Shown here: in pieces, positions 38,063 through 46,096 of the stretch | Position numbering within the stretch: position 1 is the first letter of the stretch | How the letters are laid out: each line of letters begins with the position of its first letter | Source: Pseudomonas sp. G34 | GTDB lineage: Bacteria; Pseudomonadota; Gammaproteobacteria; Pseudomonadales; Pseudomonadaceae | Length of the DNA: 64,000 nucleotides | Assembly: GCF_031119625.1 (NCBI RefSeq) | Contig: NZ_JAVHZV010000010.1 | Location: forward strand, 124,001 to 188,000 | Direction: 5' to 3' | Position numbers and translations under genes: made by a program | Notes under the pieces: model-generated | Databases searched by the model: none | Seen by the model: only the letters and a program-made list of their open reading frames with translations | Told to the model about the DNA's origin: nothing

Positions 38063-39384
38063 GCCCCAATGAATGGCTGGCCATCGCCATGGTCATCGGC
38101 TTCTTCGCCATGATGATGGTCGGCGTGCCGGTGGCCATTTCCCTGGCCGTGTCCGGCTTCGTTGCCGGCATGCTCGGCTTCGGCCCGATGCTCTTCGCCC
38201 TGCTGCCGGCGCGCATGTTCGGGGTGGTCAGCAACTACACCCTGTTGGCGATACCGCTGTTCACCTTCATGGGCGTGATGCTGGAGAAATCCCGGGTCGC
38301 CGAGGACATGCTCGACACCATCGGCCGCGCCATGGGCGGCCTGAACGGCGGCATGGGCCTGGCGATCATCCTGGTCGGCGTGCTGCTCGGCGCCTCCACC
38401 GGCATCGTCGGCGCCACCGTGGTGACCATCGGCCTGCTGACCCTGCCGACCCTGCTGCGTCGCGGCTACAACAAGAGCGTGGCCTGCGGCACCATCTGCG
38501 CCTCCGGCACCCTGGGCCAGGTGATCCCGCCGAGCCTGGTGCTGATCCTGCTGGCCGACATCCTCGGCCAGTCGGTGGGCTCGATCTTCGCCGCCGCCTT
38601 TATCCCCAGCCTGGTGCTGGCGCTCATCTACGTGGCCTACATGCTGCTGCTCGGCTGGCTGCGCCCGCACTGGGTGCCGGCGATCCCGGCCGAGGAGCGC
38701 GCCCTGACCAGCCGCAAGCAACTGCTCAAGGACATGGCGCGCAGCGTACTGCCGCCGATGCTGCTGGTGATGGCCGTGCTCGGCTCGATCATCGGCGGCG
38801 TCGCCGCGCCCACCGAGGCGGCCTCCATGGGTGCCCTGGGCGCGTTGATCATCGCCGCCTGCGCACGGCGCCTGGATTGGCAAACCCTCAAGGCCACCCT
38901 GCACGGCACCCTGACCATCAGCGCGATGATCTTTCTGATCCTGCTCTGCTCGCAGCCCTTCTCCCTGGCCTTTCGCGGCCTCGGTGGCGAAGCCCTGGTG
39001 CACGAGATGTTCGACCTGCTGCCCGGCGGCGAACTGGGAGCGATCCTGTTCCTGATGGCGGTGCTGTTCGTGCTCGGCTTCTTCCTCGAGTGGATCGAGA
39101 TCTCCTACATCGCCCTGCCGATGTTCCTGCCGGTGTTCGTCGCCTACGACACCAACCTGGTGTGGCTGGGCATCCTGGTGGCGCTGAACCTGCAGATGTC
39201 GTTCCTCACCCCGCCGTTCGGCTGGGCGCTGTTCTTCCTCAAGGGCGTGGCGCCGCCCGGCGTCAGCACCCGTGACATCTACCTCGGCGCCTTGCCCTAC
39301 GTGGCGCTGCAGGCGTTGGCGGTGGCCGTGGTGTTCTGCTTCCCGCAACTGGCGACCTGGCTGCCCACCGCCATTGGCTGGTGA
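38059..39384 (+). CDS. TRAP transporter large membrane subunit DctM
   Basis: 441 residues, hydrophobic throughout, ion-transporter superfamily. Typical blocks: GVVSNYTLLAIPLFTFMGVMLEKS, GVLLGASTGIVGATVVTIGLLTLP, ASGTLGQVIPPSLVLILLAD and the C-terminal FLTPPFGWALFFLKGVAPPGVS. It provides Na+-coupled substrate passage with DctQ. Followed 61 bp later by the amidohydrolase gene. Confidence 0.92.
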   Translation: MSPNEWLAIAMVIGFFAMMMVGVPVAISLAVSGFVAGMLGFGPMLFALLPARMFGVVSNYTLLAIPLFTFMGVMLEKSRVAEDMLDTIGRAMGGLNGGMGLAIILVGVLLGASTGIVGATVVTIGLLTLPTLLRRGYNKSVACGTICASGTLGQVIPPSLVLILLADILGQSVGSIFAAAFIPSLVLALIYVAYMLLLGWLRPHWVPAIPAEERALTSRKQLLKDMARSVLPPMLLVMAVLGSIIGGVAAPTEAASMGALGALIIAACARRLDWQTLKATLHGTLTISAMIFLILLCSQPFSLAFRGLGGEALVHEMFDLLPGGELGAILFLMAVLFVLGFFLEWIEISYIALPMFLPVFVAYDTNLVWLGILVALNLQMSFLTPPFGWALFFLKGVAPPGVSTRDIYLGALPYVALQALAVAVVFCFPQLATWLPTAIGW

Positions 39385-39445
39385 TGGCGCAATCAAGCCG
39401 GGCCGGCGATGATCGGCCCGGCCAACCAACAAGAAAGGATCCAGC

Positions 39446-41029
39446 ATGCTCAAGACGACCCATGCCACCGGCGGCCTGTTCGTGGCGCCTCACCACCTGG
39501 CTGCCCAGGCCGGGCGCGACGTGCTCAAGGCCGGCGGCAGCGCCGTGGAAGCGATGGTCGCCGCAGCGGCCACCATTGCCGTGGTCTACCCGCACATGAA
39601 CGCCATCGGTGGCGACGGTTTCTGGCTGATCCACGAACCGGGCAAGCCGCCCATCGCCATCGATGCCTGCGGCGGCGCCGCGGCGCTGGCCGACCGCGAT
39701 TTCTATGCCGGTCATGCGCAGATACCCAGCCGTGGGCCGCTGGCCGCGCTGACCGTGGCCGGTACCGTCGGCGGCTGGGCCGAAGCCCTGGCCCGGACCA
39801 GCCACTGGCAGCCACAGCTGGCGTTACCCGCGCTGCTGGCCGACGCCATCGGCCATGGGCGGCGCGGCGTGGTGGTCAGCCGCAGCCAGGCGCAGCTCAC
39901 TCGCAGCAAACTGGCCGAGCTGCGCGATGTGCCAGGTTTCGCCGAGGTCTACCTGCATGACGGGCAACCGCCACGCGAAGGCGACCTGCTGCGCCAGCCC
40001 GCCCTGGCCGACACCCTGCAGCGCCTGGCCGATGCCGGCCTGGACGACTTCTACCGGGGTGAGCTGGCCGTGCGCATGGCCGCCGACCTCGAACGCCTGG
40101 GCAGCCCGCTGCGCCTGAGCGACCTGCAGGGCTATCGGGCTCGCGTGGTCGAACCGCTGAGCGTGCGCCTCAACGATGCCACCCTGTACAACATGCCGCC
40201 ACCCACCCAGGGCCTGGCCTCGCTGTTGATCCTCGGCATCTTCGACAAGCTCGGCGTCACCCAGGCCGAAGGCTTTGCCCACGTGCACGGCCTGGTGGAG
40301 GCGACCAAGCAGGCCTTTCTGATTCGCGACCGCGTGGTCAGCGATCCGGGGCGCGTGCCGGAAGACCCGCAGCGCCTGCTGGCCGCTGCCAACCTGCAGC
40401 ACCTGGCTGCCGCCATCGATCCACACCAGGCATTGCCCTGGCCACAGCCGGCGCAGCCCGGCGATACCATCTGGATGGGCTGCATCGACGCGCAGGGGCG
40501 CGCCGTGAGCTTCATCCAGAGCGTGTACTGGGAGTTCGGTTCGGGGCTGGTGCTGCCGGCCACCGGCGTCGCCTGGCAGAACCGTGGCATCAGCTTCTCC
40601 CTCGATCCCACGGCGCTGCAGACCCTGGAGCCGGGGCGCAAACCCTTCCATACCCTCAACCCGGCCCTGGCGCTGTTCGACGATGGCCGCACCCTCAGCT
40701 ACGGCACCATGGGCGGCGAAGGCCAGCCGCAGACCCAGGCGGCGATTCTCAGCCGTTATCGCCTGGGCAGCGACCTGCAGGCGGCGGTCAGCGCGCCGCG
40801 CTGGCTGCTCGGGCGCACCTGGGGCGATATCAGCACCACCCTGAAGCTGGAAAGCCGCTTCCCCGCCGAACTGGTCGGGCAGTTGCGCCAGGCGGGGCAT
40901 ATCGTCGAGCAGCTGGACGAGGCCTTCAGCGACACCATGGGCCATGCCGGCGCCCTGCTGCGCCACCCCAACGGCGTGCTCGAAGGCGCCGCCGACCCGC
41001 GCAGCGATGGCAGCGTCTGCGGGTTGTAG
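39446..41029 (+). CDS. HpxW-like gamma-glutamyltransferase-family Ntn amidohydrolase
   Basis: 527 residues, no signal peptide, hence cytosolic, unlike the ggt at 10482. Family blocks: GGSAVEAMVAAAATIAVVYP, NAIGGDGFWLI, AALTVAGTVGGWAEAL, and the processing Thr in PGDTIWMGCIDAQGRAVSF (near residue 350) where the precursor should cleave. The C-terminal QAAVSAPRWLLGRTWG and GHAGALLRHPNGVLEGAADPRS recall Klebsiella HpxW (oxamate amidohydrolase, also about 527 residues). The operon with a TRAP importer suggests hydrolysis of an imported amide or gamma-glutamyl compound. HpxW identity is from memory of the family, so substrate stays open. Confidence 0.75.
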   Translation: MLKTTHATGGLFVAPHHLAAQAGRDVLKAGGSAVEAMVAAAATIAVVYPHMNAIGGDGFWLIHEPGKPPIAIDACGGAAALADRDFYAGHAQIPSRGPLAALTVAGTVGGWAEALARTSHWQPQLALPALLADAIGHGRRGVVVSRSQAQLTRSKLAELRDVPGFAEVYLHDGQPPREGDLLRQPALADTLQRLADAGLDDFYRGELAVRMAADLERLGSPLRLSDLQGYRARVVEPLSVRLNDATLYNMPPPTQGLASLLILGIFDKLGVTQAEGFAHVHGLVEATKQAFLIRDRVVSDPGRVPEDPQRLLAAANLQHLAAAIDPHQALPWPQPAQPGDTIWMGCIDAQGRAVSFIQSVYWEFGSGLVLPATGVAWQNRGISFSLDPTALQTLEPGRKPFHTLNPALALFDDGRTLSYGTMGGEGQPQTQAAILSRYRLGSDLQAAVSAPRWLLGRTWGDISTTLKLESRFPAELVGQLRQAGHIVEQLDEAFSDTMGHAGALLRHPNGVLEGAADPRSDGSVCGL

Positions 41030-41044
41030 CGCCCAGGCTACAGA

Positions 41045-41079
41045 ACGAAATGGCCCCGCTCATGCGGGGCCATTTCGTT
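41045..41079. terminator. Strong terminator after the amidohydrolase gene
   Basis: A perfect 14-bp stem CGAAATGGCCCCGC / GCGGGGCCATTTCG with TCAT loop, extended by flanking A/T pairs. It starts about 16 bp after the stop codon. The facing AGCS gene ends at 41247, so it may serve both directions. Confidence 0.85.
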
Positions 41080-41157
41080 GCTGAGCTTGCAGGCTGACCG
41101 TTGCTCACGCTCTGAGCGAGAGCTGCCGCAATCGCTGGCTGGTGCCCGCCAATCGGC

Positions 41158-41226
41158 ATGTAGGTTGGACGTCGCTTTTCACGTCCACCGACACGGTGGA
41201 TCGATGCAGCGTGATCCACCCTACAT
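41158..41226. repeat. Palindromic repeat (TAGGTTGGACG...TCCACCCTACA type)
   Basis: Ends TGTAGGTTGGA / GATCCACCCTACA face each other, with internal GTCCACCG / CGGTGGA pairing. A related copy lies at 51205-51281. Both sit at 3' ends of genes. The 41080-41246 gap holds nothing else recognisable; a REP end (CTGTGGGAGCG) follows at 41228. Confidence 0.55.
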
Positions 41227-41246
41227 GCTGTGGGAGCGCCGATTAA

Positions 41247-42620
41247 TCAGTCCTCGCTCTTCCAGTTCTTGCGGCTCATGTAGTCGCGGGTTTCCTTGAC
41301 CACGATGCCGGAGAGCAGCAGCAGGCCTATCAGGTTGGGCAGGGCCATCAGGCCGTTGGCGATGTCGGAGAAGGTCCACACCACTTCCAGGGAGGTCACC
41401 GCGCCAACGAACACCATCACCGAGAACACCAGCCGGTACGGCATCACCGCCACCCGGCCCACCAGGCGCTCCATGCAACGCTCGCCGTAATACGACCAGC
41501 CGAGGATGGTGGTGAAGGCATAGACCATCACGCTGATGGCCACGGTGTACAGGCCCCAGCCGCCCCCCATGCCCTGCTCCAGGGCCCAGGCGGTCATCGG
41601 GGCGCCCTTGAGGCCTTCCTGCATCCAGGCGCCGGTGACGATGATCGCCAGGGCGGTGAAGGTCACCACCACCAGGGTGTCGAGGAAGGTCTGGGTCATC
41701 GAGACCATGGCCTGGCGCACCGGCTTGTCGGTCTTCGCCGCTGCCGCTGCGATGGCACCGGTACCCAGCCCCGATTCGTTGGAGAAGATGCCACGGGCCA
41801 CGCCCATCTGCACGGCAAGGATGATGCTGGACCCCAGGAAGCCGCCGGCCGCCGCCGAACCGCTGAAGGCATCGGTGAAGATCAGCGCGATGGCAGCCGG
41901 CAAACGGTCGGCGAAAGCCACCAGCACGACGATGATGCAGGCGATGTACAGCACGATCATCAGCGGCACCACCGCCGCGGCGAAGCGGCCGATGCTCTTG
42001 ATGCCACCGATGATCACCACCGCGGTGACCAGCGCCAGGCACAGGCCGCTGACCACCGGCGATACGCCCCAGGTGTCATACAGCTGATGGGCCGCGGTGT
42101 TGGACTGCACCATGTTGCCGATGCCGAACGAGGCGAGTACGCCGAAGATCGCGAAGGCGATGCCCAGCGTCTTGCCGAACCAGCCACCCACGCCGTTGGT
42201 GAGGTAGTACATCGGGCCGCCGCTCTGCTCGCCCTTGGCGTCGGTCACCCGGTATTTGACGCCCAACAGCGCCTCGGAATACTTGGTCGCCATGCCCAGC
42301 AGGCCGGTCATCCACATCCAGAACAGCGCGCCCGGGCCGCCGATGCCGATGGCCGTTGCCACGCCGGCGATGTTGCCCACCCCGACGGTCGCCGCCAACG
42401 CCGTGGCCAGCGCCTGGTAATGGGACACGTCGCCCGGCACGTTGCCCTTTTCCGAGCGTTTCACGAAAGCCAGCCAGAAGGCATGGCCGAGCACGCGAAA
42501 CTGCAGGCCGCGCAGGCGAATGGTCAGGTACAGGCCCGTCAGCAACAGCAGCGGGATGAGCAGGAACGGGCCCCACACGAAGCTGTTGATGCTCGACAGT
42601 AAAGCGAGGAATGAATCCAT
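41247..42620 (-). CDS. AGCS-family sodium:alanine/glycine symporter (divergent paralogue)
   Basis: 457 residues from the ATG with AAGGAT 11 bp upstream; in-frame codons further 5' give a polar, atypical extension. Signature GGPGALFWMWMTGLLG and the ATVGVGNIAGVATAIG block are present, with SGGPMYYLTNGVGGW typical of the AlsT/DagA-like branch. It is clearly different from the two tandem AGCS proteins at 22892 and 24613, which are close to each other. Carries alanine or glycine with Na+ in characterised relatives. The 277 bp upstream (42621-42897) show no gene. Confidence 0.92.
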   Translation of the reverse strand: MDSFLALLSSINSFVWGPFLLIPLLLLTGLYLTIRLRGLQFRVLGHAFWLAFVKRSEKGNVPGDVSHYQALATALAATVGVGNIAGVATAIGIGGPGALFWMWMTGLLGMATKYSEALLGVKYRVTDAKGEQSGGPMYYLTNGVGGWFGKTLGIAFAIFGVLASFGIGNMVQSNTAAHQLYDTWGVSPVVSGLCLALVTAVVIIGGIKSIGRFAAAVVPLMIVLYIACIIVVLVAFADRLPAAIALIFTDAFSGSAAAGGFLGSSIILAVQMGVARGIFSNESGLGTGAIAAAAAKTDKPVRQAMVSMTQTFLDTLVVVTFTALAIIVTGAWMQEGLKGAPMTAWALEQGMGGGWGLYTVAISVMVYAFTTILGWSYYGERCMERLVGRVAVMPYRLVFSVMVFVGAVTSLEVVWTFSDIANGLMALPNLIGLLLLSGIVVKETRDYMSRKNWKSED

Positions 42621-42897
42621 GGGGTAGTTATCCTTTTTGTTATGTCCATGTCGGCTTGTGGCCGCCAGGATCGGCATGGCGCGGTGACGCCGAAGTATCC
42701 GCCGAGCGGGCCATCGTCATGAACACGATTTCTGGAAAACGGCTGGCGGATCAATCAATTGCAAAGCACAGCGATTGTTGCCAAGGCGCCAAGGCTATAA
42801 CAACTTGCCCCCAAGAGGCGGCAAAAAAACAGGCGAATTCACTAACTGGCCCTGGGGAAACAGGCATTAGCCATGCCCGAAGCTCGTTTGCCGGCTA

Positions 42898-43746
42898 TCA
42901 GGGCCGGCTGCTCAAGGCGCATTTCAGGGGCGATTGCCGCCACTGCGCCCAGGCCCTTTCCCAGCCTGCATGGTGGGTTACCCCAGGCAGGCTGGCAGTT
43001 TCCACGCACCGCGCCGCGCCGAGGCCATCGAGGTAATGCTGCATGACAGCCGCCGGCACCAGCGTGTCGGCGGCCCCCGTCAGGTGGCGTTGCGGGATCT
43101 GCACCAGGCGCTGGCGGTCGTCCAGGGGCTCGAGGGAGCCGTCGAGGAGGCTCAAGTGTTTCACCTGCACCCAGTAACGGGGGCTCAGGTTGCCGGCCAG
43201 GGTCTGTACGCTGGCCACATCATCACGCCGGGCGGCCAGCAGCAGCGCCAGGGCGGCGCCGCCGGAATAGCCGACCAGCTCGAAGTCGTGGTTGCCGTAG
43301 CGCGCCTTGATCAGGTCCAGGCCCTGGTCGAGGCTGCCCAGCACCTCGGCGCCGAAACGCTGATTGGTCCACAGCCGGGTGGTGCAGCCCGGAGCCCTGA
43401 CGAACTGGCAGGGCCGCGCCAGGTACAGGCTCGGCGTCGGGTCGCTGAACGCCAGGCGCGCCACCAGCAGATCACGCGGGGTCGGATCCAGGCTGGGCTG
43501 CGAGGGCGTCGCCCAGGCATGGCCGTCGCCCTCCAGATAAACCCGCAGACGCGCTGCGGCCGGTACATGGGCCGGCGCAGCGAGCAGCAAGGGAAAGGGC
43601 TTGCTGTCCAGGGTCTGTAATCGCTGGTCATGCTGGCCAGCCAGTTCACCCAGCCGCTGTTGCGATGACTGGCAGCCGCCCAAGGCAAGGGCCAGCAGCG
43701 CGCCGACAAGCAACGCGGCCGGCCTTGCCAGGCGGGCGATCAGCAT
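42898..43746 (-). CDS. Alpha/beta hydrolase lipoprotein
   Basis: 282 residues. Lipoprotein signal peptide with lipobox LALGGC (Cys25), so membrane-anchored, probably outer membrane. The alpha/beta hydrolase nucleophile elbow is GYSGGAA (Ser near residue 161), with a probable Asp in TGAADTLVP and His in GVTHHAGW. A YLEGDGHAWATPSQPS segment forms the oxyanion region. Substrate unknown. It overlaps the YeeE/YedE gene by 7 bp and is cotranscribed with it. Confidence 0.78.
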   Translation of the reverse strand: MLIARLARPAALLVGALLALALGGCQSSQQRLGELAGQHDQRLQTLDSKPFPLLLAAPAHVPAAARLRVYLEGDGHAWATPSQPSLDPTPRDLLVARLAFSDPTPSLYLARPCQFVRAPGCTTRLWTNQRFGAEVLGSLDQGLDLIKARYGNHDFELVGYSGGAALALLLAARRDDVASVQTLAGNLSPRYWVQVKHLSLLDGSLEPLDDRQRLVQIPQRHLTGAADTLVPAAVMQHYLDGLGAARCVETASLPGVTHHAGWERAWAQWRQSPLKCALSSRP

Positions 43747-44954
43747 CCGGTGAGCTTCGCCTCGCGGCGTTCACCGGGAAAGAACAGCGGCCGCAGGCGC
43801 ACACCCACACCGTTACCGACGAAGGCAGCGACCAGCCACAACCAGCCATGCAGGCTGCCGGAGGCAATGCCGCTGAAGTAGGCGCCGATGTTGCAGCCAT
43901 AGGCCAGGCGCGAGCCGTAGCCGAGCAGCAGGCCGCCGATCACCGCGGCGATCAGCGAGCGCAGCGGGATGTTCAGGTTCGGCGCGAAGCGCCCGGCCAG
44001 GCCTGCGGCCAGCAGCGCACCGATGACGATGCCGATATCCATCACCGTGGTGATGTCTTCCCACAGCGGCGCAGCCAGCGCCTGGGCATTGCCCGGCTGC
44101 TGCCAGAACGCCCAGGCGGAAACGTCCACGCCGCTGCCCTGCAGCACCTTGGCGCCCCACAGCGCGAATGCCGAGGTGATGCCCCAGGGGCGACCGGCCA
44201 GCGCCAGGGTGGCGAAGTTGAGCAGCGCCAGCAGCACCGCACCCCAGATCAGCGGCCAGGGGCCACGCAGGAAACGCTGCCAGCCCTGGTGCTCGCTCGG
44301 CGCCGCACGTTCCAGGCTGCCGTGGCGACGCAGCTCCAGGCGGGCGCTGATTGCCGCGATGGCGGCGAACAAGGCCAGGCTGACGATCAGCGCGGGCACC
44401 AGGCCCAGGCTGCTGACGATGGAGGTCGGCGGCAGGCTCGGCAGCGCCGACCACCACTCCAGGTGATGGGTCGCGCCAACCCCACCAATGATGAAGAACA
44501 GCAGCGTCACCAGCATCCGCGCATTGCCGCCACCCACGGTGAACAGCGTGCCGGAGGCACAACCGCCGCCCAGCTGCATGCCGATACCGAAGATGAACGC
44601 GCCGACGATCACCGAGGTACCCGCCGGTGCCACCAGGCCCCTGACCGGCTCGCCGAACAGGGTGCCGGCCGAGAGAGCGGGGAAGAACAGCAGCACGGCG
44701 ATGGCCAGCATCACCATCTGCGCCCGCAGGCCGGCGCCACGGCGCTCGTTGAGCAACACGCGCCAGGCCGAGGTGAAGCCGAATGCGGCGTGATAGAGCA
44801 CCAGGCCCAGCGCGCCACCGACGATGAACAACAACGCCTGGCGACCGCTGACCGCAAAGGTCAGCAGCAGCGCGCCGGCCAGCAGCAGCCCGATGGCCAC
44901 CAATGGCGTACCCGGGCGATTGGCCGGCGCTGCGGCAGGAATGGACAGACTCAT
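43740..44954 (-). CDS. YeeE/YedE family permease (thiosulfate/sulfur-compound importer type)
   Basis: 404 residues, two repeated halves of membrane helices. Each half carries the family cysteine motif: GMQLGGGCASGTLFTVGGG and RLAYGCNIGAYFSGIASGSLHGW. In the structurally known thiosulfate transporter of this family such cysteines line the path, so the protein probably imports a sulfur compound. Its partner gene is unexpected: a lipoprotein hydrolase instead of the usual TusA-like sulfur carrier. Confidence 0.88.
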   Translation of the reverse strand: MSLSIPAAAPANRPGTPLVAIGLLLAGALLLTFAVSGRQALLFIVGGALGLVLYHAAFGFTSAWRVLLNERRGAGLRAQMVMLAIAVLLFFPALSAGTLFGEPVRGLVAPAGTSVIVGAFIFGIGMQLGGGCASGTLFTVGGGNARMLVTLLFFIIGGVGATHHLEWWSALPSLPPTSIVSSLGLVPALIVSLALFAAIAAISARLELRRHGSLERAAPSEHQGWQRFLRGPWPLIWGAVLLALLNFATLALAGRPWGITSAFALWGAKVLQGSGVDVSAWAFWQQPGNAQALAAPLWEDITTVMDIGIVIGALLAAGLAGRFAPNLNIPLRSLIAAVIGGLLLGYGSRLAYGCNIGAYFSGIASGSLHGWLWLVAAFVGNGVGVRLRPLFFPGERREAKLTGC

Positions 44955-45060
44955 ATAGACCTTCGAATAACCAATTGAAACGGTCGGCTATTTTAGCCCG
45001 CCCCGGCATGCGGATGCTTAGAACGATTGCTGAAAAGGTTATGCCTGCAAGCGGCAGCCT

Positions 45061-45732
45061 TCAGAACACGCCGTCACGGGCAATCGGCGGCGTGAACAAT
45101 CCGGCAGGATCACGACGCACCGAACCCTCTTCGATCTCGGCTGCCTCGACCACCTCGACCTGCTCGCCATTAAGCGCCTTCTGCACGTACTGCTGGGTCA
45201 GCACGCTGGACAGGATGGCCTTGCCCGAGTCGGTAAAGTCATAGACGCTCGATGAACCCTGCAGCGGCACCGACGCCAGGCGCTGGCCGCGGCTATCGAA
45301 CACGTCGGCAGTCAGCGCGTGGGTCAGCACCACGCCCATGAAGCTTTCGCTCTTCCATTCACGCACCCGAACCGACAGCAGCATGGCGTCGGCAGAAGAC
45401 GCCTGGCGCACCGTGCCATCCACGCCGCGGGCGGCGACGCCCTTGCGCTGCAAGCCACCGAGCAGCGACTTCTGCAGCTCCTGAGCCAGCGGCTCGCCGG
45501 AGCGCGTGTTGACGTCATAGGGGATGTAGTAGCTGCCGCGGATCAGACCAACGAAATGCCCCTTCTTGTTGCCGGAAACCACGTAGGGACGCTCATCGAT
45601 CACCTGCACCTCGACGGCCTTGGTGAAGGTTTGCGGCACCACGGGGTAGGCCTGGGAATAGTCGATCTTGCGGCCATTGGAACAGGCGGCCAGGCTGAAC
45701 AGCAGGATGAGTAGAACGCAACGACGCAGCAT
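45061..45732 (-). CDS. YajG-like lipoprotein
   Basis: 223 residues. Type II signal peptide MLRRCVLLILLFSLAAC (lipobox LAAC, Cys17), then AYPVVPQTFTKAVEVQVIDERPYVVSGNK. The beta-alpha layout with QELQKSLLGGLQRKGV and a conserved MLLSVRVREWKSESFMG resembles the YajG family of uncharacterised outer-membrane-facing lipoproteins, though the chain here is longer than YajG (about 190). Stands alone; 364 bp of intergenic DNA upstream contain a REP and the pycB terminator. Confidence 0.72.
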   Translation of the reverse strand: MLRRCVLLILLFSLAACSNGRKIDYSQAYPVVPQTFTKAVEVQVIDERPYVVSGNKKGHFVGLIRGSYYIPYDVNTRSGEPLAQELQKSLLGGLQRKGVAARGVDGTVRQASSADAMLLSVRVREWKSESFMGVVLTHALTADVFDSRGQRLASVPLQGSSSVYDFTDSGKAILSSVLTQQYVQKALNGEQVEVVEAAEIEEGSVRRDPAGLFTPPIARDGVF

Positions 45733-45902
45733 GGAATATCCTTATAAAGAGGTCGAGCCGGCGCATTGCAGGCGCCGGCAGGCAGAGCGGCAATCGCCAC
45801 AACCCAGATACTGGCAGTATGCCACTTCAGGCCCAGATATGGTGCTGGAGCCTAGGCACCATTGCAAGCGATGGCGGCCAGCCGATGTACACCCAAGTCA
45901 TT

Positions 45903-45966
45903 GTGGGAGGGCGCCATGCGCCCGAATAACTCGCGGGCATGTCCTGGGCGCCCCGCTCGCTCCCAC
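45903..45966. repeat. REP palindrome
   Basis: GTGGGAGGGCGCCATGCGCC at the left and GCGCCCCGCTCGCTCCCAC at the right form an imperfect palindrome of 64 bp around AATAACTCGCGG. It lies in the 45733-46096 gap together with the pycB terminator; no gene is visible there. Confidence 0.7.
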
Positions 45967-46052
45967 GGTTTTTTGCAGGCAATGGTGAGCGTCGAGGTTG
46001 TTGCCATGGCGAAGTGGGTCGCGGTTTCAGCTGGCCTTGGCCAACGGCCAGA

Positions 46053-46077
46053 CAAAAAAAGGGGCCTTGCGGCCCCC
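46053..46077 (-). terminator. Terminator of pycA-pycB
   Basis: On the minus strand the stem GGGGCC / GGCCCC with GCAA loop is followed by a run of seven T residues. It begins about 20 bp after the pycB stop codon. Confidence 0.85.
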
Positions 46078-46096
46078 AGAGGTTAATCGGTAACGG

